From positions 5,518,001 to 5,582,000 of the forward strand of contig NZ_JAPELX010000001.1 in NCBI RefSeq assembly GCF_026343335.1: a stretch of DNA of 64,000 nucleotides. The letters run 5' to 3'. This DNA comes from Streptomyces sp. NBC_00078 (GTDB lineage Bacteria > Actinomycetota > Actinomycetes > Streptomycetales > Streptomycetaceae). Positions 33,792 through 43,518 of this stretch are shown here, in pieces. The notes under the pieces were generated by a model. The model made no database searches. It saw only the letters and a program-made list of their open reading frames with translations, and was not told the DNA's origin. Each line of letters starts with the position of its first letter. Positions within the stretch are counted from its first letter, which is position 1. A program made the translations under genes and the position numbers.

Positions 33792-34093
33792 CCTGGAAGG
33801 TGTGGGTCCGGCGACGAACTCCCGCTCAACGGGGAGAGGCGTTCCGGCGCCTAATGGGAGCTACGGAGCCGGGGAATGCTCGGGTCCGTAGCCGCCAGCA
33901 GGTGAGCACTACCGACGCCGGAAGCATTCGACTTCTGAGGTCAGACCGTGCCCCTGCTGGTCGGCCGGGAGGCCAGACCGTTGATGGGGTGGCGTGCCCG
34001 CCGGGCAGTGGGGCGTGAGCACTGGATCCATTAGGCCGCGTGCCGTGCCTTCCGCAGGCTGCATGGAGCAAAGCACCTGACCAGGAGGACGAG
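33792..34093 (+). ncRNA. Candidate bridge RNA region of the IS110 element
   Basis: IS110 elements encode a bridge RNA in the long non-coding end before the transposase. Here this region has three successive stems: CTCCC/GGGAG (33819-33823, 33832-33836), AGGCG/CGCCT (33837-33841, 33848-33852) and an eight-pair stem GCTACGGA/TCCGTAGC (33860-33867, 33885-33892) with a 17-base loop. The segment around 33941-33985 can also pair through GGTC/GACC blocks. Assignment is by family layout; the target- and donor-binding loops were not confirmed. Confidence 0.45.
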
Positions 34094-35320
34094 TTGCTGC
34101 TGATCGGCGATGACTGGGCCGAAGACCACCACGACGTCGAGGTCCAGGACGAGGCAGGCCGAAAACTCGCCGCGGCGAGGCTGCCCGAGGGCGTGGAGGG
34201 AATCGCGAAGCTGCACGAGCTCCTGGCCAAGCACGGCGGCGAGGGCCTGGATGCCGCCGACGTGGTGGTGGGGATCGAGACCGACCGCGGCTCCTGGGTG
34301 CAGGCCCTGATCGCCTCCGGCTACCAGGTCTATGCCATCAACCCGCGGCAGGTCGCCCGGTTCAAGGAACGCTATGCCTCCTCCGGCGCCAAGAGCGACA
34401 GGGGCGACGCGCACGCGCTGGCGGACATGGTCCGCATCGACCGGGCCCAGCTGCGGCCGGTGGCCGGGGACAGCGAGCAGGCGCAGGCCGTCAAGGTCGT
34501 CGCCCGCGCCCACCAGACCTTGATCTGGGAACGCGTTCGCACGTTCCAGCGGCTGCGCAGCACGCTGCGCGAGTACTTCCCCGCCGCCCTGGCCGCCTAC
34601 GCGGACCTCACACTGACCAGCACGGACGCCCTGGAACTGCTGATCAAGGCCCCTACCCCGGCGGCCGGGGCGAAGTTGACCCGTGCCCAGATCACCGCCG
34701 TTCTGGCCCGTGCCCGCCGGCGCAACCGGGACGCGAAAGCGGCCACGATCCAGGCCGCGCTGCGCGAACGGCAGCTGGGCCTGCCCGAGCCGGTCACGAC
34801 CGCCTACGCGGCCACCGTCACCGCTCACGCGAAGCTGCTGATCGCCCTGAACGAGCAGATAGCCGACCTGGAAGGGCAGGTGAGGGCCCATTTTCTCAAG
34901 CACCCAGACGCTGAGATCTACCTCTCGATGCCCGGCATCGCGGAGATCACCGGCGCCCGGGTGCTCGCCGAGTTCGGGGACGACCCCACCCGCTACGCGT
35001 CCGCCAAAGCCCGCAAGAACTACGCCGGCACCAGCCCCATCACCCGGGCCTCCGGCAAGAGCCATACCGTCCAGGCCCGATACGTCCGCAACAACCGGCT
35101 CGCCGATGCGTTGCAGACCCAGGCGTTCTCCGCCCTGCGCGCCTCGCCCGGCGCCCGCCACTACTACGACAAACAACGCGCCCGCGAGGCCGGTTACAAC
35201 CCGGCCCTGCGGCAGCTCGGCAACCGCCTCGTCGGCATCCTCCACGGATGCCTCAAGACCCGAACCCTCTACGACGAAGCGACCGCCTGGTCGCACCACG
35301 CCCACACCCCTGCCGCTTGA
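34094..35320 (+). CDS. IS110-family DEDD transposase (recombinase)
   Basis: A 408-residue recombinase. The N-terminal RuvC-like domain shows IGDDWAEDHHDV, VVVGIETDRG and GAKSDRGDAHALADM, giving the D-E-D-D set. The C-terminal domain has LSMPGIAEITGARVLAEFGD and GTSPITRASGKS with the catalytic Ser. Both catalytic domains are intact and the length is normal, so the protein looks functional. The frame opens at 34040, but TTG at 34094 was chosen because AGGAGG lies five bases before it and it starts at the first catalytic strand. Confidence 0.92.
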   Translation: MLLIGDDWAEDHHDVEVQDEAGRKLAAARLPEGVEGIAKLHELLAKHGGEGLDAADVVVGIETDRGSWVQALIASGYQVYAINPRQVARFKERYASSGAKSDRGDAHALADMVRIDRAQLRPVAGDSEQAQAVKVVARAHQTLIWERVRTFQRLRSTLREYFPAALAAYADLTLTSTDALELLIKAPTPAAGAKLTRAQITAVLARARRRNRDAKAATIQAALRERQLGLPEPVTTAYAATVTAHAKLLIALNEQIADLEGQVRAHFLKHPDAEIYLSMPGIAEITGARVLAEFGDDPTRYASAKARKNYAGTSPITRASGKSHTVQARYVRNNRLADALQTQAFSALRASPGARHYYDKQRAREAGYNPALRQLGNRLVGILHGCLKTRTLYDEATAWSHHAHTPAA

Positions 35321-35353
35321 CACCAAACGACATGGGGTGTCTGACCTGAGCAC

Positions 35354-35401
35354 CGCGCGCGTAACGGCCCCGCCCACCCCGGCGGGGCCGTTACGCGCGC
35401 G
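35354..35401 (+). terminator. Strong hairpin terminator, probably native to the MFS exporter
   Basis: A 21-bp perfect stem (35354-35374 with 35381-35401) with a six-base loop. It now follows the IS element but would sit about 15 bases behind the exporter stop if the element were absent. Confidence 0.88.
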
Positions 35402-35462
35402 TGGCCGGGCCGTCGGCCGATCGTTGCCGGGGCTGTCAGTGGCGTCTCGTAGTCTTGAGCGC

Positions 35463-36518
35463 GTGCAGGAACTCCACGACGCTCCCCTCGCCCCGCTGAC
35501 CACGTTCCGGCTGGGCGGTCCCGCCACCCGGCTGCTCACCGCGACCACCGACGCCGAGGTGGTCGCCGCCGTCCGCGAGGCCGACGACACCGGGACGCCG
35601 CTGCTGCTGATCGGCGGCGGGTCGAACCTGGTCATCGGCGACAAGGGCTTCGCGGGCACCGCGCTGGTCATCGCGACCAAGGGCTTCGACCTCGCCGGCA
35701 CCCGCCTGGAGCTGGCCGCCGGCGAGGTGTGGACCGGCGCCGTCGCCCACACCGTGGAGGCCGGTCTCGCCGGCATCGAATGCCTGGCCGGAATCCCGGG
35801 CTCGGCCGGCGCCACCCCCATCCAGAACGTGGGCGCGTACGGCCAGGAGGTCTCCTCCACCATCACCGAAGTGATCGCCTACGACCGGCACATGCGCGAG
35901 ACGGTCACCGTCCCGAGCGCCGACTGCGCGTTCTCGTACCGGCACAGCCGCTTCAAGGCCGACCCTGAGCGGTACGTCGTCCTGCGCGTCCGCTTCGAGC
36001 TGGAGGACGCCGACGGACTCTCGGCGCCCGTCAAGTACGCCGAGACCGCCCGCGCCCTCGGCGTCGAGCCCGGGGACCGCGTCCCGCTGGCCGCCGCCCG
36101 GGAGACCGTCCTTGAGCTGCGCGCCGGCAAGGGCATGGTCCTGGACCCCGAGGACCACGACACCTGGTCGGCCGGCTCCTTCTTCACCAACCCGATCCTC
36201 ACCGACGCCCAGTTCGCCGCGTTCCACGCGCGCGTGCAGGAGCGGCTCGGCGACGGCGTGGAGCCGCCCGCATATCCGGCGGGGGAGGGGCACACCAAGA
36301 CCTCCGCCGCCTGGCTGATCGACAAGGCCGGCTTCGCCAAGGGCTACGGCACCGGCGCCGCCCGCATCTCCACCAAGCACACCCTCGCCCTCACCAACCG
36401 GGGCGAGGCCACCACCGAGGACCTGCTCGCACTTGCCCGCGAGGTAGTCGCCGGCGTCCACGAGGCCTTCGGCATCACACTCGTCAACGAGCCGGTGACA
36501 GTCGGCGTCAGCCTGTAG
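35463..36518 (+). CDS. murB: UDP-N-acetylenolpyruvoylglucosamine reductase
   Basis: This 351-residue flavoenzyme makes UDP-N-acetylmuramate from the enolpyruvyl intermediate with NADPH in peptidoglycan synthesis. FAD-binding features are TTFRLGGPATRL near residue 15, LLLIGGGSNLVIGDKGF near 48 and GIPGSAGATPIQNVGAYGQE near 115. SYRHSRFK and the Ser/Glu active-site area (SAGSFFTNPI) are present. GTG at 35463 has no good ribosome site, so a leaderless message is possible. It stands alone, away from the dcw cluster, as is usual in streptomycetes. Confidence 0.95.
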   Translation: MQELHDAPLAPLTTFRLGGPATRLLTATTDAEVVAAVREADDTGTPLLLIGGGSNLVIGDKGFAGTALVIATKGFDLAGTRLELAAGEVWTGAVAHTVEAGLAGIECLAGIPGSAGATPIQNVGAYGQEVSSTITEVIAYDRHMRETVTVPSADCAFSYRHSRFKADPERYVVLRVRFELEDADGLSAPVKYAETARALGVEPGDRVPLAAARETVLELRAGKGMVLDPEDHDTWSAGSFFTNPILTDAQFAAFHARVQERLGDGVEPPAYPAGEGHTKTSAAWLIDKAGFAKGYGTGAARISTKHTLALTNRGEATTEDLLALAREVVAGVHEAFGITLVNEPVTVGVSL

Positions 36519-36572
36519 AGGGCGGCTTGCAGGGGCCGGCTGGGGGACCGGCAGGGCGGGCGCAGGAATGCC

Positions 36573-37205
36573 TCAGTACGCCACGCCCACTCCCTGCTTC
36601 ACCGTCCCCGGATCCTCCGCCATCGCCAGCATCGCGTGCGCCACGTCCGCGCGCCCGATGAAGCGGCCCCTGGCCGGGAAGCCGCCGACCACCGTCCGGT
36701 AGGTGCCCGTCACCGGCTTGTCCTGCAGCCGGGGCGGCCGTACGACCGTCCAGTCCGACGCGCTGCCGGCCAGCTCGGCCTCCATGGCGCCCAGGTCGGC
36801 GTAGACGTCCTTGAGCAGTGCGGAGACGATGGCGCGCGCCGTGCGGTCGAGGGGACCGTCCCCCTCGGGCTGCGGGCCGATCGGTCCCGCGCTCACCACG
36901 AGCAGCCGCCGCACCCCCTCCGCCCTCATGGCACCCAGCACTGTGTGCGTGAGCCGGGTCGCCACCCCCGCGTCCTTGCGGCTGCGCGCACCGAGCCCCG
37001 ACAGAACCACGTCCCGGCCGGCCACCGCGGACCGGACCTTCTCCGGGTCGGTCAGGTCGTCCCTGAACACCTCCAGCCGATCGCCCGTCACGGACAGCCG
37101 TGCGGGATCCCGCACGACCGCCGTCACCTCGTGACCCGCGCCCAGGGCCTGGCGGACGATCTCCCGGCCTATGCCGCCGGTGGCGCCGAAAACGGTGAGT
37201 TTCAT
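36573..37205 (-). CDS. NAD(P)H-binding oxidoreductase, NmrA/YwnB-like
   Basis: A 210-residue Rossmann protein with FGATGGIGREIVRQAL at residues 6-21 and LLVVSAGPIG in the middle. It has no classical YxxxK. Such proteins bind NADPH and act as reductases or redox sensors. ATG at 37205 begins at the first strand. It is divergent from a TetR regulator with two palindromic sites in between, so it is probably the regulated target. Confidence 0.85.
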   Translation of the reverse strand: MKLTVFGATGGIGREIVRQALGAGHEVTAVVRDPARLSVTGDRLEVFRDDLTDPEKVRSAVAGRDVVLSGLGARSRKDAGVATRLTHTVLGAMRAEGVRRLLVVSAGPIGPQPEGDGPLDRTARAIVSALLKDVYADLGAMEAELAGSASDWTVVRPPRLQDKPVTGTYRTVVGGFPARGRFIGRADVAHAMLAMAEDPGTVKQGVGVAY

Positions 37206-37231
37206 GGCTACTCCCGTACCTCTAAACGGTG

Positions 37232-37281
37232 GGTGAGTATTCACTCACCACCTCTCCCCACTAGAGTGAGTGGGCACTCAC
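37232..37281. promoter_or_regulatory. Two TetR operator palindromes
   Basis: GGTGAGT-4-ACTCACC at 37232-37249 and GTGAGTG-2-CACTCAC at 37266-37281 share GTGAGT/ACTCAC half-sites and lie between the divergent NmrA-like and tetR genes. Each probably covers one promoter. Confidence 0.7.
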
Positions 37282-37309
37282 CCACCCGTCAAGCCTGATT
37301 GGACGACCC

Positions 37310-37906
37310 ATGGAAACGAAGCCGGCCCGGGTCCGCATCCTCGATGCCGCTCACGAGCTGATGCTCACCGTCGGGCTGGCCCGCACCACCACCAAGGAGA
37401 TCGCCAGAGCGGCCGACTGCTCCGAGGCCGCGCTCTACAAGTACTTCGCGAGCAAGGAGGAGCTGTTCATCCGGGTTCTCTCGGAACGGCTGTCCCAGTT
37501 GACGCCGCTGCTGAGCAGGCTGGCCGCCGAGCCCGGGCAGGGCACGCTGGAGGAGAACCTGACCGAGATCGCCCGCCACGCCGCCCTCTTCTACGAGGAG
37601 AGCTTCCCGATCGCCGCGTCCCTGTATGCCGAGACCCAGCTCAAGCGGCGCCACGACGACGCGATGCGGCAGATGGGAACGGGCCCGCACATGCCCATCC
37701 AGGGTCTGGACACCTACCTGCGGGCCGAGCAGGAACTCGGCCGGGTCTGCCGCGACGCGGACACCTTCGCGGCCGCGTCACTGCTGCTGGGCGCCTGCGC
37801 GCAGCGGGCGTTCGCCTACGACGCGACGAGGGAGGCCGTAAGGCCGCCGGTGGACGATTTCGCCGCGCGCCTGGCACGTACCCTGCTGATCGGCATCGCC
37901 GACTGA
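37310..37906 (+). CDS. TetR-family regulator
   Basis: A 198-residue repressor with the N-terminal helix-turn-helix VRILDAAHELMLTVGLARTT and IARAADCSEAALYKYFASKE at about residues 27-46. The ligand domain is not recognisable. The paired palindromes upstream point to autoregulation and control of the divergent oxidoreductase. ATG at 37310. Its stop is only eight bases from the convergent adenosine deaminase stop. Confidence 0.9.
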   Translation: METKPARVRILDAAHELMLTVGLARTTTKEIARAADCSEAALYKYFASKEELFIRVLSERLSQLTPLLSRLAAEPGQGTLEENLTEIARHAALFYEESFPIAASLYAETQLKRRHDDAMRQMGTGPHMPIQGLDTYLRAEQELGRVCRDADTFAAASLLLGACAQRAFAYDATREAVRPPVDDFAARLARTLLIGIAD

Positions 37907-37914
37907 CCTAGGAC

Positions 37915-38976
37915 CTAGGCCAGCCAGTCGTCCACCCCTGCCAGCAGCTTCGCCCGCACGTCCTGCGGTGCCGCCGAAGCACGCACCGACTGGCGGGCCA
38001 GCTCCGCCAACTCCTCGTCCGTGAAGGCGTGATGGCGGCGGGCGATGTCGTACTGGGCGGCCAGCCGTGAGCCGAACAGCAGCGGGTCGTCGGCGCCGAG
38101 CGCCATCGGGACCCCCGCCTCGAACAGCGTGCGCAGCGGGACGTCCTCGGGCTTCTCGTAGACCCCCAGGGCCACGTTCGAGGCGGGACACACCTCGCAG
38201 GTCACACCCCGCTCCGCCAGGCGCTTCAGCAGGCGAGGGTCCTCCGCCGCCCGCACGCCGTGCCCGATCCGGTTCGCGTCCAGGTCGTCGAGGCAGTCCC
38301 GCACCGACGCCGGGCCGGTCAGCTCGCCGCCGTGCGGGGCGGACAGCAGTCCGCCCTCGCGCGCGATGTTGAACGCCCGGTCGAAGTCCCTCGCCATGCC
38401 CCGGCGTTCGTCGTTGGAGAGCCCGAAGCCCACCACGCCCCGGCCCGCGTACCGCACCGCCAGCCGGGCCAGCGTGCGCGCGTCCAGCGGGTGCTTCATA
38501 CGGTTCGCGGCGACCAGAACCCGCATCCCGAGCCCCGTCTCGCGCGACGTGGTCTCCACCGCGTCCAGGATGATCTCCAGCGCCGGGATCAACCCACCCA
38601 GCCGGGGTGCGTACGACGTCGGGTCCACCTGGATCTCCAGCCACCCCGAACCGTCCTTCACATCCTCCTCCGCGGCCTCCCGCACCAGCCGCCGGATGTC
38701 CTCGGGCTCTCTGAGGCACGAGCGCGCGGCGTCGTACAGCCGCTGGAAGCGGAACCAGCCCCGCTCGTCGGTCGCCCGCAACTTCGGCGGCTCCCCGCTG
38801 GTGAGCGCCTCGGTCAGCGCATCGGGCAGTCGCACCCCGTACTTGTCGGCCAGCTCCAGCACGGTGGTGGGCCGCATCGACCCGGTGAAATGCAGGTGCA
38901 GATGGGCCTTCGGCAGCTCGGAGACATCACGTACACGCGGGGGGTTCGGGGGGTGCCCCCCTGAAGAGCTCAGCAT
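37915..38976 (-). CDS. add: Adenosine deaminase-like protein
   Basis: A 353-residue metal-dependent deaminase converting adenosine to inosine in purine salvage. Visible residues: the metal pair in ELPKAHLHLHFTGSM, GLSNDERRG, the catalytic His-Glu region as SAPHGGELTGP (HGGE in place of the common HAGE), NRIGHGVR, and GADDPLLFGS near the C-terminus. ATG at 38976 was chosen as the first start with a plausible ribosome site. The frame stays open to 39156 through the aspC terminator, which cannot be coding. Substrate could be a related nucleoside. Confidence 0.88.
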   Translation of the reverse strand: MLSSSGGHPPNPPRVRDVSELPKAHLHLHFTGSMRPTTVLELADKYGVRLPDALTEALTSGEPPKLRATDERGWFRFQRLYDAARSCLREPEDIRRLVREAAEEDVKDGSGWLEIQVDPTSYAPRLGGLIPALEIILDAVETTSRETGLGMRVLVAANRMKHPLDARTLARLAVRYAGRGVVGFGLSNDERRGMARDFDRAFNIAREGGLLSAPHGGELTGPASVRDCLDDLDANRIGHGVRAAEDPRLLKRLAERGVTCEVCPASNVALGVYEKPEDVPLRTLFEAGVPMALGADDPLLFGSRLAAQYDIARRHHAFTDEELAELARQSVRASAAPQDVRAKLLAGVDDWLA

Positions 38977-39043
38977 TCCAGGATCCTGCCGTACGCCCCG
39001 GCCCTCGCGGTAGCGGATTGCCCGTACGTGGTCTTGCTCGCAC

Positions 39044-39076
39044 AAAAAACGGGCCCCCTCACCCGAGGGGACCCGT
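39044..39076 (-). terminator. Intrinsic terminator of aspC
   Basis: A 12-bp stem with one mismatch (39049-39060 with 39065-39076), four-base loop, followed on the minus strand by six T residues (39049-39044). It is one of the few classical T-run terminators in this window. Confidence 0.9.
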
Positions 39077-39091
39077 CCGCCTGCGGCGAGG

Positions 39092-40318
<1,227 letters not shown>

Positions 40319-40600
40319 GCCCCCATCGTTTCAGACCGGAAACGTCCCCGGCACAGGGGTTTCACGGACTGAACATCCTGGGGCCGGTCCCTGAACACCT
40401 GTCCGGGTTCACACGATGGGATGGGTGATCTTCCGTGGGTTTTCCGGCGATCTTCCTTCCCCAAGACCCCTACAGGCGCTTTCTGTTCGACGGGGCGCTT
40501 CGGACCACGTACACTCTCACCTCGTTGGCCATCAGCAGCCGCGCCGCGGACGGTGCACACCGAGCACTCGGTCGGATGCGGTACGTTGGTGGACATACAA

Positions 40601-40673
40601 AGGGTCGTAGCTCAATTGGTAGAGCACCGGTCTCCAAAACCGGCGGTTGGGGGTTCAAGTCCCTCCGGCCCTG
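40601..40673 (+). tRNA. tRNA-Trp (CCA)
   Basis: A 73-base cloverleaf: acceptor AGGGTCG/CGGCCCT, D arm GCTC/GAGC, anticodon stem CCGGT/ACCGG with loop CTCCAAA (anticodon CCA), and T stem GGGGG/CCCTC. It lies directly before secE, an order conserved among actinobacteria. Confidence 0.96.
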
Positions 40674-40781
40674 CTACACACACCTTCGCCAGGATGTGTG
40701 CGCATGTACGTAATGCACTGCAACGCCGTGCGGCTCAGACCGGGCGCGGCACGGCCACGACCCGGGAACAGGTGAGGACGA

Positions 40782-41066
40782 ATGGCGGACGCCGTGGGCT
40801 CCATCGACACGCCTGATGCCCAGGACGAGGCGCGGGAGACCAAGAAGTCCCGCAAGGGCGGCAAGCGGGCCAAGAAGGGCCCGTTCAAGAGGCTTGCCCT
40901 CTTCTATCGCCAGGTCATCGCCGAACTTCGCAAGGTCGTCTGGCCTACGCGGAATCAGCTGACGACGTACACCACCGTGGTGATTGTCTTCGTCGTCATC
41001 ATGATCGGCCTGGTCACCGTGATTGACTATGGGCTCAACCACGCGGCCAAGTACGTCTTCGGCTGA
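40782..41066 (+). CDS. secE: Preprotein translocase subunit SecE
   Basis: A 94-residue subunit of the SecYEG channel. A charged Lys-rich N-terminal half is followed by the amphipathic helix FYRQVIAELRKVVWPTRNQL, the SecE signature, and one membrane helix at about 64-86. The single-helix form is typical of actinobacteria. It is the first protein gene of the secE-nusG unit after tRNA-Trp. Confidence 0.96.
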   Translation: MADAVGSIDTPDAQDEARETKKSRKGGKRAKKGPFKRLALFYRQVIAELRKVVWPTRNQLTTYTTVVIVFVVIMIGLVTVIDYGLNHAAKYVFG

Positions 41067-41146
41067 GCAGAGAGCGAAGGGCGCCGAGGTACCCGGCGCC
41101 CCTTTCGCATGTTCCACCCCCATGTATCCAGGAAGAAGCAGCCACC

Positions 41147-41965
41147 GTGTCTGACACGAACCTGAACGACGACGCCATCGAGCCGGACGAGTCCGTGGAC
41201 GACGAACTCGACATCGTCGAGGGCGCGGACGAGCAGGACGAGTTCGAGGCTGCCGAGGCCGAGGCGGGGGAGCCGGCCGAGGAGGCCGCCCTGCAGGTCG
41301 TGGACGAGGAAGAGATCGTCGACGAGGAGCCCGAGCCGGTCGAGCCCGTCGACCCGGTCCAGGCGCTCCGCGAGGAGCTTCGCTCCCTGCCCGGCGAGTG
41401 GTACGTCATCCACACCTACGCCGGTTACGAGAACCGCGTGAAGACGAACCTGGAGCAGCGCGCCGTCTCGCTGAACGTCGAGGACTACATCTTCCAGGCC
41501 GAGGTGCCGCAGGAAGAGGTCGTCCAGATCAAGAACGGCGACCGCAAGACCATCAAGCAGAACAAGCTCCCGGGCTACGTCCTCGTCCGCATGGACCTGA
41601 CGAACGAGTCCTGGGGTGTCGTCCGCAACACCCCCGGCGTCACCGGCTTCGTGGGCAACGCCTACGACCCCTACCCGCTGACCCTGGACGAGATCGTCAA
41701 GATGCTCGCCCCGGAGGCCGAGGAGAAGGCAGCCCGTGAGGCCGCCGAGGCCGAGGGCAAGCCCGTCCCGCAGCGCAAGGTCGAGGTCCAGGTGCTGGAC
41801 TTCGAGGTCGGCGACTCGGTCACCGTCACCGACGGCCCGTTCGCCACGCTCCAGGCGACCATCAACGAGATCAACCCCGACTCGAAGAAGGTCAAGGGTC
41901 TGGTGGAGATCTTCGGTCGGGAGACCCCGGTCGAGCTGTCGTTCGACCAGATCCAGAAGAACTAG
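41147..41965 (+). CDS. nusG: Transcription termination/antitermination factor NusG
   Basis: A 272-residue elongation factor. Residues 1-80 are a strongly acidic Asp/Glu-rich extension usual in streptomycetes. The NGN domain follows (EWYVIHTYAGYENRVKTNLE, PGYVLVRMDL, TPGVTGFVG), and the C-terminal KOW domain has VGDSVTVTDGPFATLQATI. It links RNA polymerase with Rho and the ribosome. GTG at 41147 with AGGAAGAAG upstream. Confidence 0.96.
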   Translation: MSDTNLNDDAIEPDESVDDELDIVEGADEQDEFEAAEAEAGEPAEEAALQVVDEEEIVDEEPEPVEPVDPVQALREELRSLPGEWYVIHTYAGYENRVKTNLEQRAVSLNVEDYIFQAEVPQEEVVQIKNGDRKTIKQNKLPGYVLVRMDLTNESWGVVRNTPGVTGFVGNAYDPYPLTLDEIVKMLAPEAEEKAAREAAEAEGKPVPQRKVEVQVLDFEVGDSVTVTDGPFATLQATINEINPDSKKVKGLVEIFGRETPVELSFDQIQKN

Positions 41966-41991
41966 TTCTTCCTGGAACACACGCCTCCGAC

Positions 41992-42037
41992 CAGGTCAGA
42001 CAGGCTCTCGACAGCCGGTCTGACCTGCTCGGTTTTT
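41992..42037 (+). terminator. Terminator or attenuator between nusG and rplK
   Basis: A 10-bp perfect stem (41992-42001 with 42018-42027), 16-base loop, and TTTTT at 42033-42037. The roughly 100 bases that follow hold the likely rplK promoter and leader. Confidence 0.8.
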
Positions 42038-42134
42038 GGCCGCACACCTATACCCGTTATCGTTGTGCGGTATGCCTTCATCCGGGACGCGACCCGGGCG
42101 CGGGCACGCCTCAATCGAAAGGACCCGGAGAGTA

Positions 42135-42569
42135 ATGCCTCCCAAGAAGAAGAAGGTCACGGGGCTCATCAAGCTCCAGATCAACGCTGGTGCGGCCAAC
42201 CCGGCCCCGCCGGTCGGCCCCGCGCTGGGTCAGCACGGCGTCAACATCATGGAGTTCTGCAAGGCGTACAACGCCGCGACCGAGTCGCAGCGTGGCTGGG
42301 TGATCCCGGTGGAGATCACGGTCTACGAGGACCGCTCCTTCACCTTCATCACCAAGACGCCGCCGGCCGCGAAGATGATCCTCAAGGCCGCGGGTGTGGA
42401 GAAGGGCTCCGGCGAGCCGCACAAGACCAAGGTCGCCAAGATCACCGAGGCGCAGGTCCGCGAGATCGCCACGACCAAGCTCCCCGACCTCAACGCCAAC
42501 GACCTGGACGCCGCGTCGAAGATCATCGCCGGCACCGCCCGTTCCATGGGCATCACGGTCGAGGGCTGA
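42135..42569 (+). CDS. rplK: Ribosomal protein L11
   Basis: A 144-residue protein of the GTPase-associated centre. [37 protein letters not shown] and the C-terminal RNA-binding part with [12 protein letters not shown] are all conserved. L11 is also needed for RelA activation. ATG at 42135. Followed by rplA after 83 bases, so a two-gene operon. Confidence 0.97.
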
Positions 42570-42652
42570 GCCCCAACCTCCCAGCACGTCAGCAGAAGTG
42601 GCAGGGCCTGCTCGGCCCGGACCACGACTCCTAAGAACCCACAGGAGCAGTA

Positions 42653-43378
42653 GTGAGCAAGCGCAGCAAGTCTCTCCGCGCTGCGGACGCCAAGATCGAC
42701 CGGGACAAGCTCTACGCCCCGCTCGAGGCCGTCCGTCTCGCCAAGGAGACCTCCACGAGCAAGTTCGACGGCACCGTCGAGGTCGCCTTCCGTCTGGGTG
42801 TCGACCCGCGCAAGGCCGACCAGATGGTCCGTGGCACCGTGAACCTGCCGCACGGCACCGGTAAGACCGCCCGGGTCCTGGTCTTCGCGACCGGTGACCG
42901 TGCTGCGGCCGCAGAGGCCGCGGGCGCCGACATCGTCGGCTCCGACGAACTGATCGACGAGGTGGCGAAGGGCCGTCTGGACTTCGACGCCGTCGTCGCC
43001 ACCCCGGACCTCATGGGCAAGGTCGGCCGCCTCGGCCGCGTGCTCGGTCCCCGTGGTCTGATGCCGAACCCCAAGACCGGCACCGTGACCCCGGACGTCG
43101 CCAAGGCTGTCAACGACATCAAGGGCGGCAAGATCGAGTTCCGCGTCGACAAGCACTCGAACCTGCACTTCATCATCGGCAAGGTGTCGTTCGACGACAC
43201 CAAGCTGGTGGAGAACTACGGGGCCGCGCTGGACGAGATCCTCCGCCTGAAGCCGTCCGCCGCCAAGGGCCGGTACATCAAGAAGGCCGCGATCAGCACC
43301 ACGATCGGCCCCGGCGTTCCGGTCGACTCCAACCGCACCCGCAACCTCCTCGTCGAGGAGGACCCGGCCGCCGTCTGA
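42653..43378 (+). CDS. rplA: Ribosomal protein L1
   Basis: A 241-residue protein of the L1 stalk. VEVAFRLGVDPRKADQMVRG near residue 44, the domain II GKVGRLGRVLGPRGLMPNPK near 122 and the C-terminal STTIGPGVPVD are conserved. GTG at 42653. In other bacteria L1 represses its own rplKA message. The terminator follows directly. Confidence 0.97.
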   Translation: MSKRSKSLRAADAKIDRDKLYAPLEAVRLAKETSTSKFDGTVEVAFRLGVDPRKADQMVRGTVNLPHGTGKTARVLVFATGDRAAAAEAAGADIVGSDELIDEVAKGRLDFDAVVATPDLMGKVGRLGRVLGPRGLMPNPKTGTVTPDVAKAVNDIKGGKIEFRVDKHSNLHFIIGKVSFDDTKLVENYGAALDEILRLKPSAAKGRYIKKAAISTTIGPGVPVDSNRTRNLLVEEDPAAV

Positions 43379-43412
43379 TCCGGACTGCAGTCGCGCGTAC
43401 GCGTTCTTGACG

Positions 43413-43445
43413 CGAGCCCCGCAACCTTTCGAGGTGCGGGGCTCG
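43413..43445 (+). terminator. rplKA terminator
   Basis: An 11-bp perfect stem (43413-43423 with 43435-43445) followed by a pyrimidine-rich TCCCTTTCCCC. Confidence 0.88.
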
Positions 43446-43518
43446 TCCCTTTCCCCGGACGTGTGTCAGTGCCCTGCGTTAGCGTGCGGGCACAGCAATC
43501 GCATAGGGGTGGGGACCA

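Larger units (their letters stand above)
33788..35342 (+). mobile_element. IS110-family insertion sequence
   Basis: The element carries one DEDD transposase gene preceded by about 300 bases of non-coding, hairpin-rich sequence and followed by a short end, the layout of the IS110 subgroup. Boundaries are proposed from a shared CTGACC at 33786-33791 and 35341-35346, taking CT as the duplicated core, giving about 1,555 bases. Removing it would join the exporter stop codon directly to the terminator hairpin at 35354. The right end has the palindrome GACACC/GGTGTC at 35319-35341. As expected for the family there are no terminal inverted repeats. Exact ends are inference. Confidence 0.7.

Noticed and set aside
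34031..35866. A 611-codon antisense frame across the IS110 transposase and murB
   Set aside because: It spans two unrelated genes and the terminator between them, and its translation shows no domain; a composition shadow.
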